A stretch of 64,000 nt of DNA from Eubacterium pyruvativorans (GTDB taxonomy: Bacteria > Bacillota > Clostridia > Peptostreptococcales > Anaerovoracaceae): the NCBI RefSeq assembly GCF_900102225.1, contig NZ_FNBF01000003.1, positions 1 to 64,000 on the forward strand, written 5' to 3'. Position 1 is the stretch's first letter, and the number at the start of each line of letters is the position of its first letter. Below, piece after piece: positions 44,876 to 53,397 of this stretch. The notes beneath the pieces are model-generated. The model was given only the letters and a program-made list of their open reading frames with translations, searched no databases and was not told the DNA's origin. The position numbers and the translations under genes are program-made.

Positions 44876-46324
44876 TTATCTGCAGGCCTTCAGAACGTTC
44901 TTCAGATACTCCCATGTGCGGGCAGTGGAAGAAATGGAAAGGTATTCGTTAAACGTGTGTACGTTCCGCATGTCCGGCCCCAGGGAAACTGCATCAATCT
45001 CTCCCAGTTTCTCCGCCCATTTGCCGCATTCCACGCCTGCATGGACGGCGCCGGATACCGGCTTCTCACCGTACTGCTTTTCGTAAACCTCGGTGCAGAT
45101 GTCCAGCAGTCTGGAATTCGGATTGAACTCCCAGGCGCCGTATTCACCCTTCCGCTCCAGTGTGCCGCCAACCAGCTCTGTCATCAGCTGGATCTGATCG
45201 GCCAGGTGATCTCTCCTGGAATTCACCATGGAACGGGCCATGGAACCGGAATAGAACTCTTTCCCTTCCAGACGGAGGATTCCCATGGACACGGAGGTCT
45301 CCGGCATACCGCCCAGATCCAGGCTGGTCTGCTGTACCCCCAGCGGCAGAATGTTGAGGTAGGACAGAACCGTTTTCTGACTTTCCTCTGTCAGCGCTTC
45401 TTCCGTCACCTCTCCCTTCTTCTCCGTCAGGAAGACCATATCCGGATCAGCGGTACGGTATTCCGCACGTACCGTCTCCGTGATCTCCGCCACCGCCTGT
45501 TCGAACGCCTGCTCTTCTCCCTTCTTCACAACCAGTTCACCCACAACCTTGTTCATAATCGCATTGGTCACTTCACCGCCGGACAGGGTGACAATCCGGA
45601 ACGCCGCTTTCCGGCCGGCTTCCATCAGAACCCGTGCGGTCAGATTCGCCGCATGGGCCCGCTCCATATGGATATCACTGCCGGAATGACCGCCCAGAAG
45701 TCCCTTCACTTCATAATGATAGCCGGTTCCGCTGACCGTTTCCCGGGCCGTCGGAATATGCGCATAGAGATCCACTGCGCCGGCACAGCCTACGGTCAGA
45801 ATGCCTTCCTCTTCCGAATCCAGATTCAGGATCTTCTTCGTCTTCAGCTTGGATCCGTCCAGTCCTTCCGCACCCAGCATGCCGATCTCCTCATCCACGG
45901 TGAACACACATTCCAGCGGCGGATGCGGAATATCCTTTCCGTCCAGCACCGCCAGCATCATGGCCACTGCGATGCCGTCGTCCGCGCCCAGGGTAGTATT
46001 CTTCGCCCGGATCAGATCTCCGTCCACATAGAGCTCCAGCGGATCCTTCGTGAAATCATGATCCGAATCCTCCGTCTTCGCCGCAACCATGTCGATATGA
46101 CCCTGCAGCATGACCGCATCCGCATCCTCATAGCCTTCCGTGCCATCGGCATAGATGATGACATTGTTGAGATCATCCTGATCGTACGTAAGACCGTGTT
46201 CCTTCGCGAAATTCACAATGTAATCGCTGATTTCCTTCGTGTGACGGGCGCACCTCGGAATATCACTGATCTCCTGGAAATACCGGAACACTTCCTGCGG
46301 TGCCTGCATGCTCACTTCACTCAT
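44876..46324 (-). CDS. pepD: Aminoacyl-histidine dipeptidase (PepD, M20 family)
   Basis: A 482-residue cytosolic zinc dipeptidase. QGHIDMVAA (about 72-80) and TTLGADDGIAVAMMLA supply metal ligands His and Asp, VDEEIGMLGAEGLD the catalytic Glu and GGHSGSDIHMERAHA the dimer/lid domain. PepD cleaves unspecific Xaa-His and other dipeptides, useful for peptide fermentation. ATG 46324 follows ACAGGAGG. Confidence 0.95.
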   Translation of the reverse strand: MSEVSMQAPQEVFRYFQEISDIPRCARHTKEISDYIVNFAKEHGLTYDQDDLNNVIIYADGTEGYEDADAVMLQGHIDMVAAKTEDSDHDFTKDPLELYVDGDLIRAKNTTLGADDGIAVAMMLAVLDGKDIPHPPLECVFTVDEEIGMLGAEGLDGSKLKTKKILNLDSEEEGILTVGCAGAVDLYAHIPTARETVSGTGYHYEVKGLLGGHSGSDIHMERAHAANLTARVLMEAGRKAAFRIVTLSGGEVTNAIMNKVVGELVVKKGEEQAFEQAVAEITETVRAEYRTADPDMVFLTEKKGEVTEEALTEESQKTVLSYLNILPLGVQQTSLDLGGMPETSVSMGILRLEGKEFYSGSMARSMVNSRRDHLADQIQLMTELVGGTLERKGEYGAWEFNPNSRLLDICTEVYEKQYGEKPVSGAVHAGVECGKWAEKLGEIDAVSLGPDMRNVHTFNEYLSISSTARTWEYLKNVLKACR

Positions 46325-46387
46325 GATTTTTCCTCCTGTAACTAATCTCCCGCAAGTCTCTCTGCATCTCTCAATTTGCGAGAGCAC

Positions 46388-46550
46388 CCAAAAAAAACAA
46401 CAACTTTTGAATATTGCGATATCTCTGCCTGCAATTCCACACCGGCAGGGATTCGCCGAAAAAAAACGAAATACCGGACGGGGCCGTTTCCGGCCCGCAC
46501 CTGCATTCCGCTGTTTCGCCGATTTTCACAATCGATCGGATTTCTTCGGA
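46388..46550 (-). other. Intergenic: rpoZ 3' end and pepD upstream region
   Basis: A GGGCCG/CGGCCC hairpin near 46478-46493 with an eight-U tract some 15 bases later on minus may end the rpoZ operon. Otherwise AT-rich with runs of A and no gene seen. Confidence 0.4.
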
Positions 46551-46865
46551 TTACTCCTCTGTTTCTGTGTCTTCTTCCGCCGCTTCTTCGATCACTTCCG
46601 CCGCATCCGCTTCCGGTTCTGCTGCTTCCGCCTTCGCCTTCTCGGCTTCCGCCCGCTCCGCATAAACCTGCTCCGCCGACTTATAGGAAATCAGATCTTC
46701 GCTGAGTTCCTGAGCCGCCATAGAGACCGGCCGCGGGGAAGGAATATGGGATGTCAGAAGCGGTTTCCCGTCGATCAGATCTCTGGAGCGCTTCGCTGCC
46801 AGAATGCACAGGGTGTACCGGCTGTCGACTTTCTTTCTCAGTTCGTTAATGGATGGATATAACAT
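46551..46865 (-). CDS. rpoZ: RNA polymerase omega subunit
   Basis: A 104-residue omega subunit. MLYPSINELRKKVDSRYTLCILAAKRSRDLIDG is the conserved core, with residues 38-70 following the Firmicutes form (LISYKSAEQVYAE). It has an unusually long acidic Glu/Ala tail (about 74-104). It assists RNA polymerase assembly and may bind (p)ppGpp-linked partners. Last gene of the yicC-gmk-rpoZ operon. Confidence 0.9.
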   Translation of the reverse strand: MLYPSINELRKKVDSRYTLCILAAKRSRDLIDGKPLLTSHIPSPRPVSMAAQELSEDLISYKSAEQVYAERAEAEKAKAEAAEPEADAAEVIEEAAEEDTETEE

Positions 46866-46923
46866 GAAATCGTCCCTTTCTATATCAATTCGTCGGTAAA
46901 CGCACTACGGCCCCGGAAGCTCT

Positions 46924-47547
46924 CTATGCTTCCCCGTACTTCTCCCGGATCAGTGTGTGGAGATTCTCATCCACTCGGGCATGTTCCGCCCGCATGATCG
47001 CCCGAACCGTTTCCACGGCCTCTTCCAGGTCATCATTCACCACGCCGTAGTCATAGCGGTCAATGAACGTGAGCTCTCCCCGGGTCTTCGAAAGCCGCCT
47101 TTCGATGACTTCCGGTGCATCGGTGCCCCGGCCCGTCAGACGGCTTCTGAGCACCTCCATGGACGGCGGCAGAATGAAAATCAGCACCCCTTCCGGAAAA
47201 GCCTTCTTCACATTCAGGGCTCCCTGGATATCGATTTCCAGAATCACATCCTTTCCCTGGTTCAGCTTCTCCATGACCTTCGACTTCGGCGTGCCGTAGT
47301 AGTGATCATACACTTCGGCATATTCCAGGAAGCCTCCCGCTTCGATCTGCCGGCGGAACTCTTCCTTCGTGACAAAGAAATAATTCACACCGTCCTCTTC
47401 ACCCGGTCTCGGCTCTCTGGTCGTCATGGAAATGGAAAGTGCCGTCCCCGACGGATCTGCCTGATCCATCACGGCGTTCACAATCGTGCCCTTTCCTGCG
47501 CCGGAAGGCCCGGAGATCACGAATAATTTTCCATTCTGCTTCTGCAT
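46924..47547 (-). CDS. gmk: Guanylate kinase
   Basis: A 207-residue enzyme making GDP from GMP with ATP. P-loop VISGPSGAGKGTI (9-21), SMTTREPRPGEEDGVNYFF for GMP binding and ILEIDIQGALNVKK are clear. ATG 47547 follows GGGAG; upstream in-frame sequence is unrelated. The operon order yicC-gmk-rpoZ is typical of Firmicutes, here without the small remA gene. Confidence 0.97.
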   Translation of the reverse strand: MQKQNGKLFVISGPSGAGKGTIVNAVMDQADPSGTALSISMTTREPRPGEEDGVNYFFVTKEEFRRQIEAGGFLEYAEVYDHYYGTPKSKVMEKLNQGKDVILEIDIQGALNVKKAFPEGVLIFILPPSMEVLRSRLTGRGTDAPEVIERRLSKTRGELTFIDRYDYGVVNDDLEEAVETVRAIMRAEHARVDENLHTLIREKYGEA

Positions 47548-47649
47548 GTCTGCCTGCTCCCGTATCAAATACACTCTTTCTCTGCTGCATCTTCCCGTCT
47601 CCGGACCAAATGCAGTCAACATTATACACCAACGAAATGTGACAGGCAA

Positions 47650-48537
47650 CTATTCAATATTCTGCACCTGTTCCCGGATTTTCTCCACTTCCGCCTTCAC
47701 CCGGAGCATCAGCTCCGTGATCGTCAGATCATTCGCCTTGGAACCGATGGTGTTGGCCTCCCGGTTCATCTCCTGCACCAGGAAATCCAGTTTCTTCCCT
47801 TCCGCTTCCGTCCCGCTTTCGATGATCGCCTTCATCTGATCCATATGACTCTTCAGCCGGGTCAGCTCCTCTGTGATATTACACTTATCCGCAAAGAAGG
47901 CGACTTCCACCGCCACCCGGTCCTCCGGCACCTCGATTTCGCTGTTTTCCATGAGATCCCGGATTCGTTCCGTGAGCCGCTCCCGGTATTCCTTCGGCAC
48001 ACTGTCGGAGCGCTTCTCGATCCGGGCCACCAGATCCTTCACCAGTTCTCCCCTGGCCAGAAGATCCTTCGCCAGCTTCCCGCCTTCCACGCCCCGCATC
48101 TCCTCCAGATGCCGTCCGGCCTCGTCCGCCGCATTCACCATAGCCCGGGTGATAGCCTCTTCATCCTCCACCTCCGGCACCTGCTGCATTACATCCGGGA
48201 AGCCTGCCAGAAGGTCCAGCGTGACCTCTCCGGACACACCGAATTCATCCTTCAGCGCAGTAAGATTCTCGATATACTGGGCCGCCGCCGGCCGGTTCAG
48301 CCGGATCTTCACGTCACTTTCCGTCAGATTCTCCACCGTCACGGAACAGTCCACCTTCCCCCGGCGGACATACTTCTTCAGCGCCTTCTTCATGGCCTCT
48401 TCCGCAAAAAGATACCGGCGCGGCATCTTCACGTTAATGTCGCAGTACCGGTGGTTCACCGATTTCACCTCGATGATCACATTCCGCTTTCCGTCACTGT
48501 ATTCGCCCCGGCCGAATCCGGTCATACTTCTGATCAT
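47650..48537 (-). CDS. yicC: YicC-family endoribonuclease
   Basis: A 295-residue protein with the N-terminal MIRSMTGFGRG and the C-terminal KKLDFLVQEMNREANTIGSKA signature of the YicC/YloC family. Members are endoribonucleases linked to small-RNA and mRNA turnover. First gene of the yicC-gmk-rpoZ operon. Confidence 0.93.
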   Translation of the reverse strand: MIRSMTGFGRGEYSDGKRNVIIEVKSVNHRYCDINVKMPRRYLFAEEAMKKALKKYVRRGKVDCSVTVENLTESDVKIRLNRPAAAQYIENLTALKDEFGVSGEVTLDLLAGFPDVMQQVPEVEDEEAITRAMVNAADEAGRHLEEMRGVEGGKLAKDLLARGELVKDLVARIEKRSDSVPKEYRERLTERIRDLMENSEIEVPEDRVAVEVAFFADKCNITEELTRLKSHMDQMKAIIESGTEAEGKKLDFLVQEMNREANTIGSKANDLTITELMLRVKAEVEKIREQVQNIE

Positions 48538-48657
48538 TCTGCTACTCCCATTCTTCTATCTCCGGCGGAGTTCCGGCTCCGCCCGGCATTTCCAAGGACA
48601 CCGGGCCAATACCCGGAATTCACTCACTATTCTAACACATGAAACGGCCCTTTACAA

Positions 48658-48685
48658 TTGACTGCCCCCGTTCCCATGGTATAAT
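48658..48685 (+). promoter_or_regulatory. Promoter of rqcH
   Basis: TTGACT at 48658-48663, 16-base spacer, TATAAT at 48680-48685. Confidence 0.75.
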
Positions 48686-48694
48686 TATCTATCT

Positions 48695-48746
48695 GACAAA
48701 AAGCGACGGCACCGGCGGTCGGCCGTGCGCCCCGTTATTTTTTGTC
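48695..48746 (+). promoter_or_regulatory. Terminator-like hairpin in the rqcH leader
   Basis: GACAAAAA (48695-48702) pairs with TTTTTTGTC (48738-48746) around an imperfect GC arm. It begins almost at the transcript start and ends in a U run, as an attenuator would, 26 bases before the ATG. Confidence 0.5.
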
Positions 48747-48772
48747 GATCATGAAAGAAAAGGGGTATTATT

Positions 48773-50461
48773 ATGGCTTTCGACGGAATCGTAACGGCCG
48801 CGGCCGCCCGGGAACTCCGGGACCGCATCCTGTACGGCCGCATCAGCAAGGTCTACCAGCCGGAATCAGACGAGCTGGTGCTGAACATATACACACAGAA
48901 AGGAAATGTCCGGGTCTACGCCACGGTGGACAGCGCCGCCGCCTGCATCCGGATCATTGACCAGAACCCGGTGAACCCGCCCCAGCCCCTGCCATTCTGC
49001 ATGCTGCTCCGGAAGCACCTCCAGGGGGGCCGCATTGTGGCGGTGGAGCAGAAGGACTCGGAGCGGATCATCGAGATCACCCTGGAAACGCTGAATGAAC
49101 TGGGATTCACGGTCTCGAAGAAATTGATTTTTGAGATCATGGGGAAGTACAGCAACATCATTCTGACGGATCTCGCCACGGGAAAAGTCGTGGACAGCAT
49201 GAAACGGATCTCCATTGATATGGACCGGGCCCGGCAGATACTTCCGGGAAAGATCTATACCTATCCGCCGGCCCAGAACAAGATTCCGTTCCGGCAGGTC
49301 ACCCCGGAGGAAGCCCGGGATTCCGGGGAAACCTGGAAGGCGGTTCTGTCCCGGATCGGCGGGATTTCCCCGGGTTTTGCCCGGGAACTGGTGTCCGCCG
49401 GGGACCGCTTCGAGAGACTGCAGGAAGCGGTGACTGCCGCAGACAGCGGCGACCTCGCGCCGGTGGTGTATGTGGACGACGAAGATACGCCGAAGGAGTT
49501 CTATTTCCAGCCGCTCCGGGAATATGAGGAAAGCTGCCGCCGCCTGGATTTCCCTACTCTGTCGGAGGCGGCAGGATACTATTTCGAACATAAGCGCAGC
49601 TCCAACCGGGCCCGGCAGAAGTCCCACGACCTGGTGCGGTCCGTGAGCACCAGGCTGGACAAGCTGTATCTGAAGAAGCAGCGTCTGGAGGAGGATCTTC
49701 TGCGGGCGGAGAATTCGGAGGATCTCCGTCTGTTCGGAGAACTATTGACAGCCAACATGCACCTGATGCATTCCGGCATGAAGGAAATCACCGTGACGAA
49801 TTATTATAACGGGGAGGAAGTCACCATTCCGCTGGATCCCCGCTGGACGCCGAACAAGAACGCCCAGTCCTACTTCAAGCGCTACGGCAAGGCGAAGACG
49901 GCCATTCACGAGAAGAAGGCCCAGCTCACGGAGAATCAGGAAAACATCGATTATCTGGAATCGGTGCTCACCTACCTGAACAACACCAATGAGATCACGG
50001 ACATCGAGGATCTCCGGACGGAGCTGGAGGACACCGGTTTCGTCCGGGCACGGAAGCAGTCCCACCGCCCGAAGAAGAAAAAATTCCGGGCGGACCCGCT
50101 GCATTACACCACCTCCGACGGCTTCCCGGTACTGGTGGGCCGGAATAACCGGGAGAACGACCAGCTGACCCTGCACACGGCATCCAGAACAGACTACTGG
50201 TTCCACACGAAGGATATCCCCGGTTCCCATGTCATTGTCCAGACCCAGGGACGGGAGATCACGGAAACTGCCATTTTCGAAGCGGCGGCACTGGCTGCCT
50301 ACCATTCCAAGGCCCGGACTTCCGAGAATGTGCCGGTGGACTATGTGCAGGTGAAGCACGTGAAGAAGCCGAACGGGGCCAAGCCGGGGATGGTGATTTT
50401 CACAGATAACCGGACGGTGTATGTGAATCCGAAAGAACTGCCGGAGATGCCCCGTCCTTAG
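48773..50461 (+). CDS. rqcH: NFACT protein RqcH (ribosome quality control)
   Basis: A 562-residue RqcH/FbpA-type protein. NFACT-N (1-~200), helix-hairpin-helix and coiled coil (~200-430) and NFACT-R (LVGRNNRENDQLTLHTA and DYWFHTKDIPGSHVIVQT, ~445-540) follow the family order. RqcH binds stalled 50S subunits and adds C-terminal Ala tails that mark the peptide for degradation. The Lys/Arg patch RPKKKKFRADPLHY lies before NFACT-R. ATG 48773 follows AAAAGGGG. Convergent with relQ. Confidence 0.93.
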   Translation: MAFDGIVTAAAARELRDRILYGRISKVYQPESDELVLNIYTQKGNVRVYATVDSAAACIRIIDQNPVNPPQPLPFCMLLRKHLQGGRIVAVEQKDSERIIEITLETLNELGFTVSKKLIFEIMGKYSNIILTDLATGKVVDSMKRISIDMDRARQILPGKIYTYPPAQNKIPFRQVTPEEARDSGETWKAVLSRIGGISPGFARELVSAGDRFERLQEAVTAADSGDLAPVVYVDDEDTPKEFYFQPLREYEESCRRLDFPTLSEAAGYYFEHKRSSNRARQKSHDLVRSVSTRLDKLYLKKQRLEEDLLRAENSEDLRLFGELLTANMHLMHSGMKEITVTNYYNGEEVTIPLDPRWTPNKNAQSYFKRYGKAKTAIHEKKAQLTENQENIDYLESVLTYLNNTNEITDIEDLRTELEDTGFVRARKQSHRPKKKKFRADPLHYTTSDGFPVLVGRNNRENDQLTLHTASRTDYWFHTKDIPGSHVIVQTQGREITETAIFEAAALAAYHSKARTSENVPVDYVQVKHVKKPNGAKPGMVIFTDNRTVYVNPKELPEMPRP

Positions 50462-50502
50462 AAAACGTCCTGATCAGAACCTCCCGGCAGAACACGAAAA
50501 AA

Positions 50503-50598
50503 ACAGGCACAACGCACCGCATCGTTCCGGATTTTCTGCGCAGCTCCCCTGGGGGCTGCGCAGGAAAACGGTCCGCCGGCAGTTGTGCCTGCTTTTTT
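50503..50598. terminator. Nested bidirectional terminator between rqcH and relQ
   Basis: Outer stem ACAGGCACAAC (50503-50513) with GTTGTGCCTG (50582-50591) and an inner hairpin TTTTCTGCGCAGC/GCTGCGCAGGAAAA (50532-50568). T tract on plus after 50592 and seven A before 50503 serve both directions. Confidence 0.8.
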
Positions 50599-50621
50599 AT
50601 ATTGTTTCAGTCATTTCCGGA

Positions 50622-51434
50622 TCAGTTGAAAGCCTGCAGGGTCTGAACGTTGTCCGGCCGTTCGTTGTAAGCCTGCTGCTTCTTCGTGATTTCGTTGTAT
50701 TTCTCCAGTTCGTTGATCCGGTCCCGGATGCCCATCATGCGCATGTCGGTGCCGGAGATGGTGGCGGCACATTCCGCCAGATCATCGGTGATGGCCTGAA
50801 TCACTTCTTCCGAGAGACCTTTCTTGTACTTCATCTTGTGTTCCAGGCTGGCCCAGAAATCCATAGCGACGGTGCGGATCTGCACTTCCACCCGCATCGG
50901 CTTCTTCTCACTGGAGAAGAATACCGGAACCTGAACGATCATATGATAGCTGCGGTATCCGTTGGACTTCGGATTCCGGATATAATCCTTCACCCGGATC
51001 AGCGTGATGTCATCCTGCTGAACCAGCATTTTCGCCACCTTATAGATGTCATCGATGAACGGACAGATGACCCGGACGCCGGCCACATCGTTCAGATTCT
51101 CTTCGATGGAAGCCAGACTGATCTCATTCTCCTGCTTCAGCAGTTTCTGATAGATGCTCATCGGTTTCTTGCGGCGGGAAATAATGGATGAAATCGGGCT
51201 GTAATCCCTGGTCAGGGACAGCTCGTCATTCAGAATCTCCAGTTTCGTCCGGACTTCCCGGATCGCCGAATCGTACCGCATCATCAGCAGGTCGAAATTC
51301 TCCAGTTCCAGCAGGGCGTCTTCCGGATGCTTGGAAATAGTCTCCACCAGTCCCTCTGTTGCCTTCAGAACGGCATCCGGGTACGTCCCGGGTCCGGGTT
51401 TCTGTTCATCCCGGCGTGATGTTGTTTCGTTCAT
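50622..51434 (-). CDS. relQ: Small alarmone synthetase (RelQ/YjbM-like)
   Basis: A 270-residue single-domain RelA/SpoT-type nucleotidyltransferase. DVAGVRVICPFIDDIYK (about 112-128), KSNGYRSYHMIVQVP and RVEVQIRTVAMDFWASLEHKMKYK carry the ATP- and GDP/GTP-binding residues. No hydrolase, TGS or ACT domain, so it should make (p)ppGpp without ribosome control. Slightly longer than B. subtilis YjbM at the N-terminus. ATG 51434 follows GGAAAGAGG. Confidence 0.9.
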   Translation of the reverse strand: MNETTSRRDEQKPGPGTYPDAVLKATEGLVETISKHPEDALLELENFDLLMMRYDSAIREVRTKLEILNDELSLTRDYSPISSIISRRKKPMSIYQKLLKQENEISLASIEENLNDVAGVRVICPFIDDIYKVAKMLVQQDDITLIRVKDYIRNPKSNGYRSYHMIVQVPVFFSSEKKPMRVEVQIRTVAMDFWASLEHKMKYKKGLSEEVIQAITDDLAECAATISGTDMRMMGIRDRINELEKYNEITKKQQAYNERPDNVQTLQAFN

Positions 51435-51625
51435 ACTCAATCCTCTTTCCCTTCTGCCCGGCAGACGCACTCTGCGAAAAACCACGGAAATCCGGCTGTA
51501 ATCTGCGGATTATTGCAGTCAGTCCGCTTCACCGCTTGCGTTCTGCCCACCTGTGTTTTATGCTCATCCATACAGCCGGGGCATCCCGCCCCGGTGCTGT
51601 AATCCTTTCCGAAGGAGGTCTGTTC

Positions 51626-51856
51626 ATGAAGCGAAGATGTACTTTCTGCGGGAGCAGTGAAAACTGTACTCCCTTTCATCGGGGTGCCGTGTGCGCCCGG
51701 TGCCGGGCGGACATACTGCGCACGCCGCTCTGTGCCCTGCCCGACGCATCATCCCTTTTTTGTTCAGAAGTGCACAGCGTGCAGTCGGCCTACACAGATC
51801 ATCAGACACATGAACCGGTCACCGCATCTCATGACGGGCCTTCTCCGGAGATCTGA
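51626..51856 (+). CDS. Small CxxC...CxxC zinc-finger protein, uncharacterised
   Basis: ATG 51626 follows a strong GAAGGAGG and encodes 76 residues with C5-x2-C8 and C23-x2-C26, a spacing close to the ClpX zinc-binding domain; the tail after residue 40 has no features. It is alone on plus in the 460-base gap between relQ and the pseudouridine synthase, after a GC hairpin at 51573-51600. I consider it a plausible real gene, not certain. Confidence 0.5.
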   Translation: MKRRCTFCGSSENCTPFHRGAVCARCRADILRTPLCALPDASSLFCSEVHSVQSAYTDHQTHEPVTASHDGPSPEI

Positions 51857-51894
51857 CCGGGAAAATCCGGGGATTTCCCCTCCCAGGGACCCGC

Positions 51895-52848
51895 CTATCG
51901 GACGCCGTATTTCATCCGGAGAAGGTCCAGTTCATGAAGGAACAGTTCCGGGGGATCTGCCCGGAATTCCAGATACTGTCCCGTCACCGGGTGCCGGAAC
52001 CCCAGCACTGCGGCGTGAAGGAACTGTCCCTCCGCCCCGCTTCGGGTCTTCCGGGGCCCGTAGAGGGGGTCCCCCAGCAGCGGATGCCCGATATACGCCA
52101 TGTGCACCCGGATCTGATGGGTTCTGCCCGTCTCCAGACGGCATTCCACCAGGGTGACCGGACCATACCGCTCCAGAACACGGAAATGGGTCACGGCACG
52201 CTTCGGGTTCTCTCCGTTCACCGCTCTTCTGAGCCGGTTCTTCGGATCTCTTCCCAGCGGCTGGTCCACGGTTCCTTCCTCCTCCCGGATGTTGTCCCTA
52301 ACCAGGGCCAGATATCTTCGGGTGGTGGAGTGTTCCGCCAGCTGCCGGGCCAGAGATGCGTGGGCCTCATTCGTCTTCGCAGCCATCAGGAGTCCGCTGG
52401 TGTCCTTATCAATCCGGTGCACGATGCCCGGCCGGACCGGACCGTTGAGATCCGACAGCCGGTCTCCGCAGTGAAACAGAAGTGCATTCACCAGCGTACC
52501 GGTCATATTCCCGGCCCCCGGATGAACCACCATCCCACGAGGCTTGTTCACCACGATGACATCCTCATCTTCGTAATAGATGTCCAGCGGGATGTCCTCC
52601 GGCAGAACTGCCGCTTCTTCATAGGCCGGGACCGAAAGTTCCACCAGGTCATCCGGCTCCGCCTTCCGGTTTTTCTTCCACTCCACCTGACCGTTGACCC
52701 TGACCCGCCCGTCCCCCAGAAGGTTCTGGGCCATGGACCGGCTGACTCCCTCTGCCTGCTTCGGAATGATGACATCCAGTCTCTTTCCGGCGTTTTCCCC
52801 GTCCACACGGAAAGAAATCATTCTGTCCGCCCTTGCATTATCTTCCAT
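51895..52848 (-). CDS. RluA-family 23S rRNA pseudouridine synthase (RluD-like)
   Basis: A 317-residue enzyme: N-terminal S4 domain (about 18-75) and a pseudouridine synthase core with the catalytic HRIDKDTSGLL (Asp) and RTHQIRVH. The YlyB/RluD type modifies the large-subunit helix 69 loop. ATG 52848 overlaps lspA by 11 bases and has GGGGAAGGG upstream; ATG 52824 is an alternative. lspA-rluD is a common Firmicutes gene pair. Confidence 0.92.
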   Translation of the reverse strand: MEDNARADRMISFRVDGENAGKRLDVIIPKQAEGVSRSMAQNLLGDGRVRVNGQVEWKKNRKAEPDDLVELSVPAYEEAAVLPEDIPLDIYYEDEDVIVVNKPRGMVVHPGAGNMTGTLVNALLFHCGDRLSDLNGPVRPGIVHRIDKDTSGLLMAAKTNEAHASLARQLAEHSTTRRYLALVRDNIREEEGTVDQPLGRDPKNRLRRAVNGENPKRAVTHFRVLERYGPVTLVECRLETGRTHQIRVHMAYIGHPLLGDPLYGPRKTRSGAEGQFLHAAVLGFRHPVTGQYLEFRADPPELFLHELDLLRMKYGVR

Positions 52849-53326
52849 GCTTCGGTCTGCCCTTCCCCGCACCGGCGGCTCTGTGATCCATCCGTTCGCC
52901 GAACAGTGCATAGATCAGGATCAGAATACAGCCTACCGTCACTGCGATGTCCGCCACGTTGAAGATCGGCGGGAAGATCCGGAATGAAAACATGTCCGTC
53001 ACCTGGCCGAAGAGCGTCCGGTCAATCAGATTGCCGAAGCCCCCCGCCGCCACCAGGGTCAGGGCGTACTTCACCATCGGGTGCGTGTACCTGTGCAGAA
53101 ATACGAACAGCATGATGCTGATGATGATCACCACCGGCACCGCCAGCAGCATCTTGTTGTTAGATGCGAACATGCCCAGCGCCGCCCCCCGGTTATTGAT
53201 ATAGGTAATCCGGAAGAAATCCCCGATCACGGAAACGGAGTCCCCCTGAACCATGGTGGAGCGGACCAGAATTTTCACTGCCTGGTCTGCCATGACCACG
53301 AGAATTGCAATAATCAGATAAACCAT
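52838..53326 (-). CDS. lspA: Signal peptidase II (lipoprotein)
   Basis: A 162-residue membrane aspartyl peptidase with four spans that removes signal peptides of prolipoproteins. Catalytic residues lie in GNLIDR and FNVADIAVTVG, and the family motif FFRITYINNRGAALG is near residue 40. ATG 53326 follows AAAGG. Downstream of divIVA after a hairpin. Confidence 0.95.
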   Translation of the reverse strand: MVYLIIAILVVMADQAVKILVRSTMVQGDSVSVIGDFFRITYINNRGAALGMFASNNKMLLAVPVVIIISIMLFVFLHRYTHPMVKYALTLVAAGGFGNLIDRTLFGQVTDMFSFRIFPPIFNVADIAVTVGCILILIYALFGERMDHRAAGAGKGRPKHGR

Positions 53327-53342
53327 GATTATCCTTTCTTTT

Positions 53343-53391
53343 CGACGAAAGTGCGGGGTCCAAGGGCCCCGCACCGTTCCGCTTTTCGTCG
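53343..53391 (-). terminator. Nested hairpin between divIVA and lspA
   Basis: Inner stem GTGCGGGG/CCCCGCAC (53351-53374) within outer CGACGAAA/TTTTCGTCG (53343-53391). A weak U tract suggests partial termination before lspA. Confidence 0.6.
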
Positions 53392-53397
53392 TCGTTC

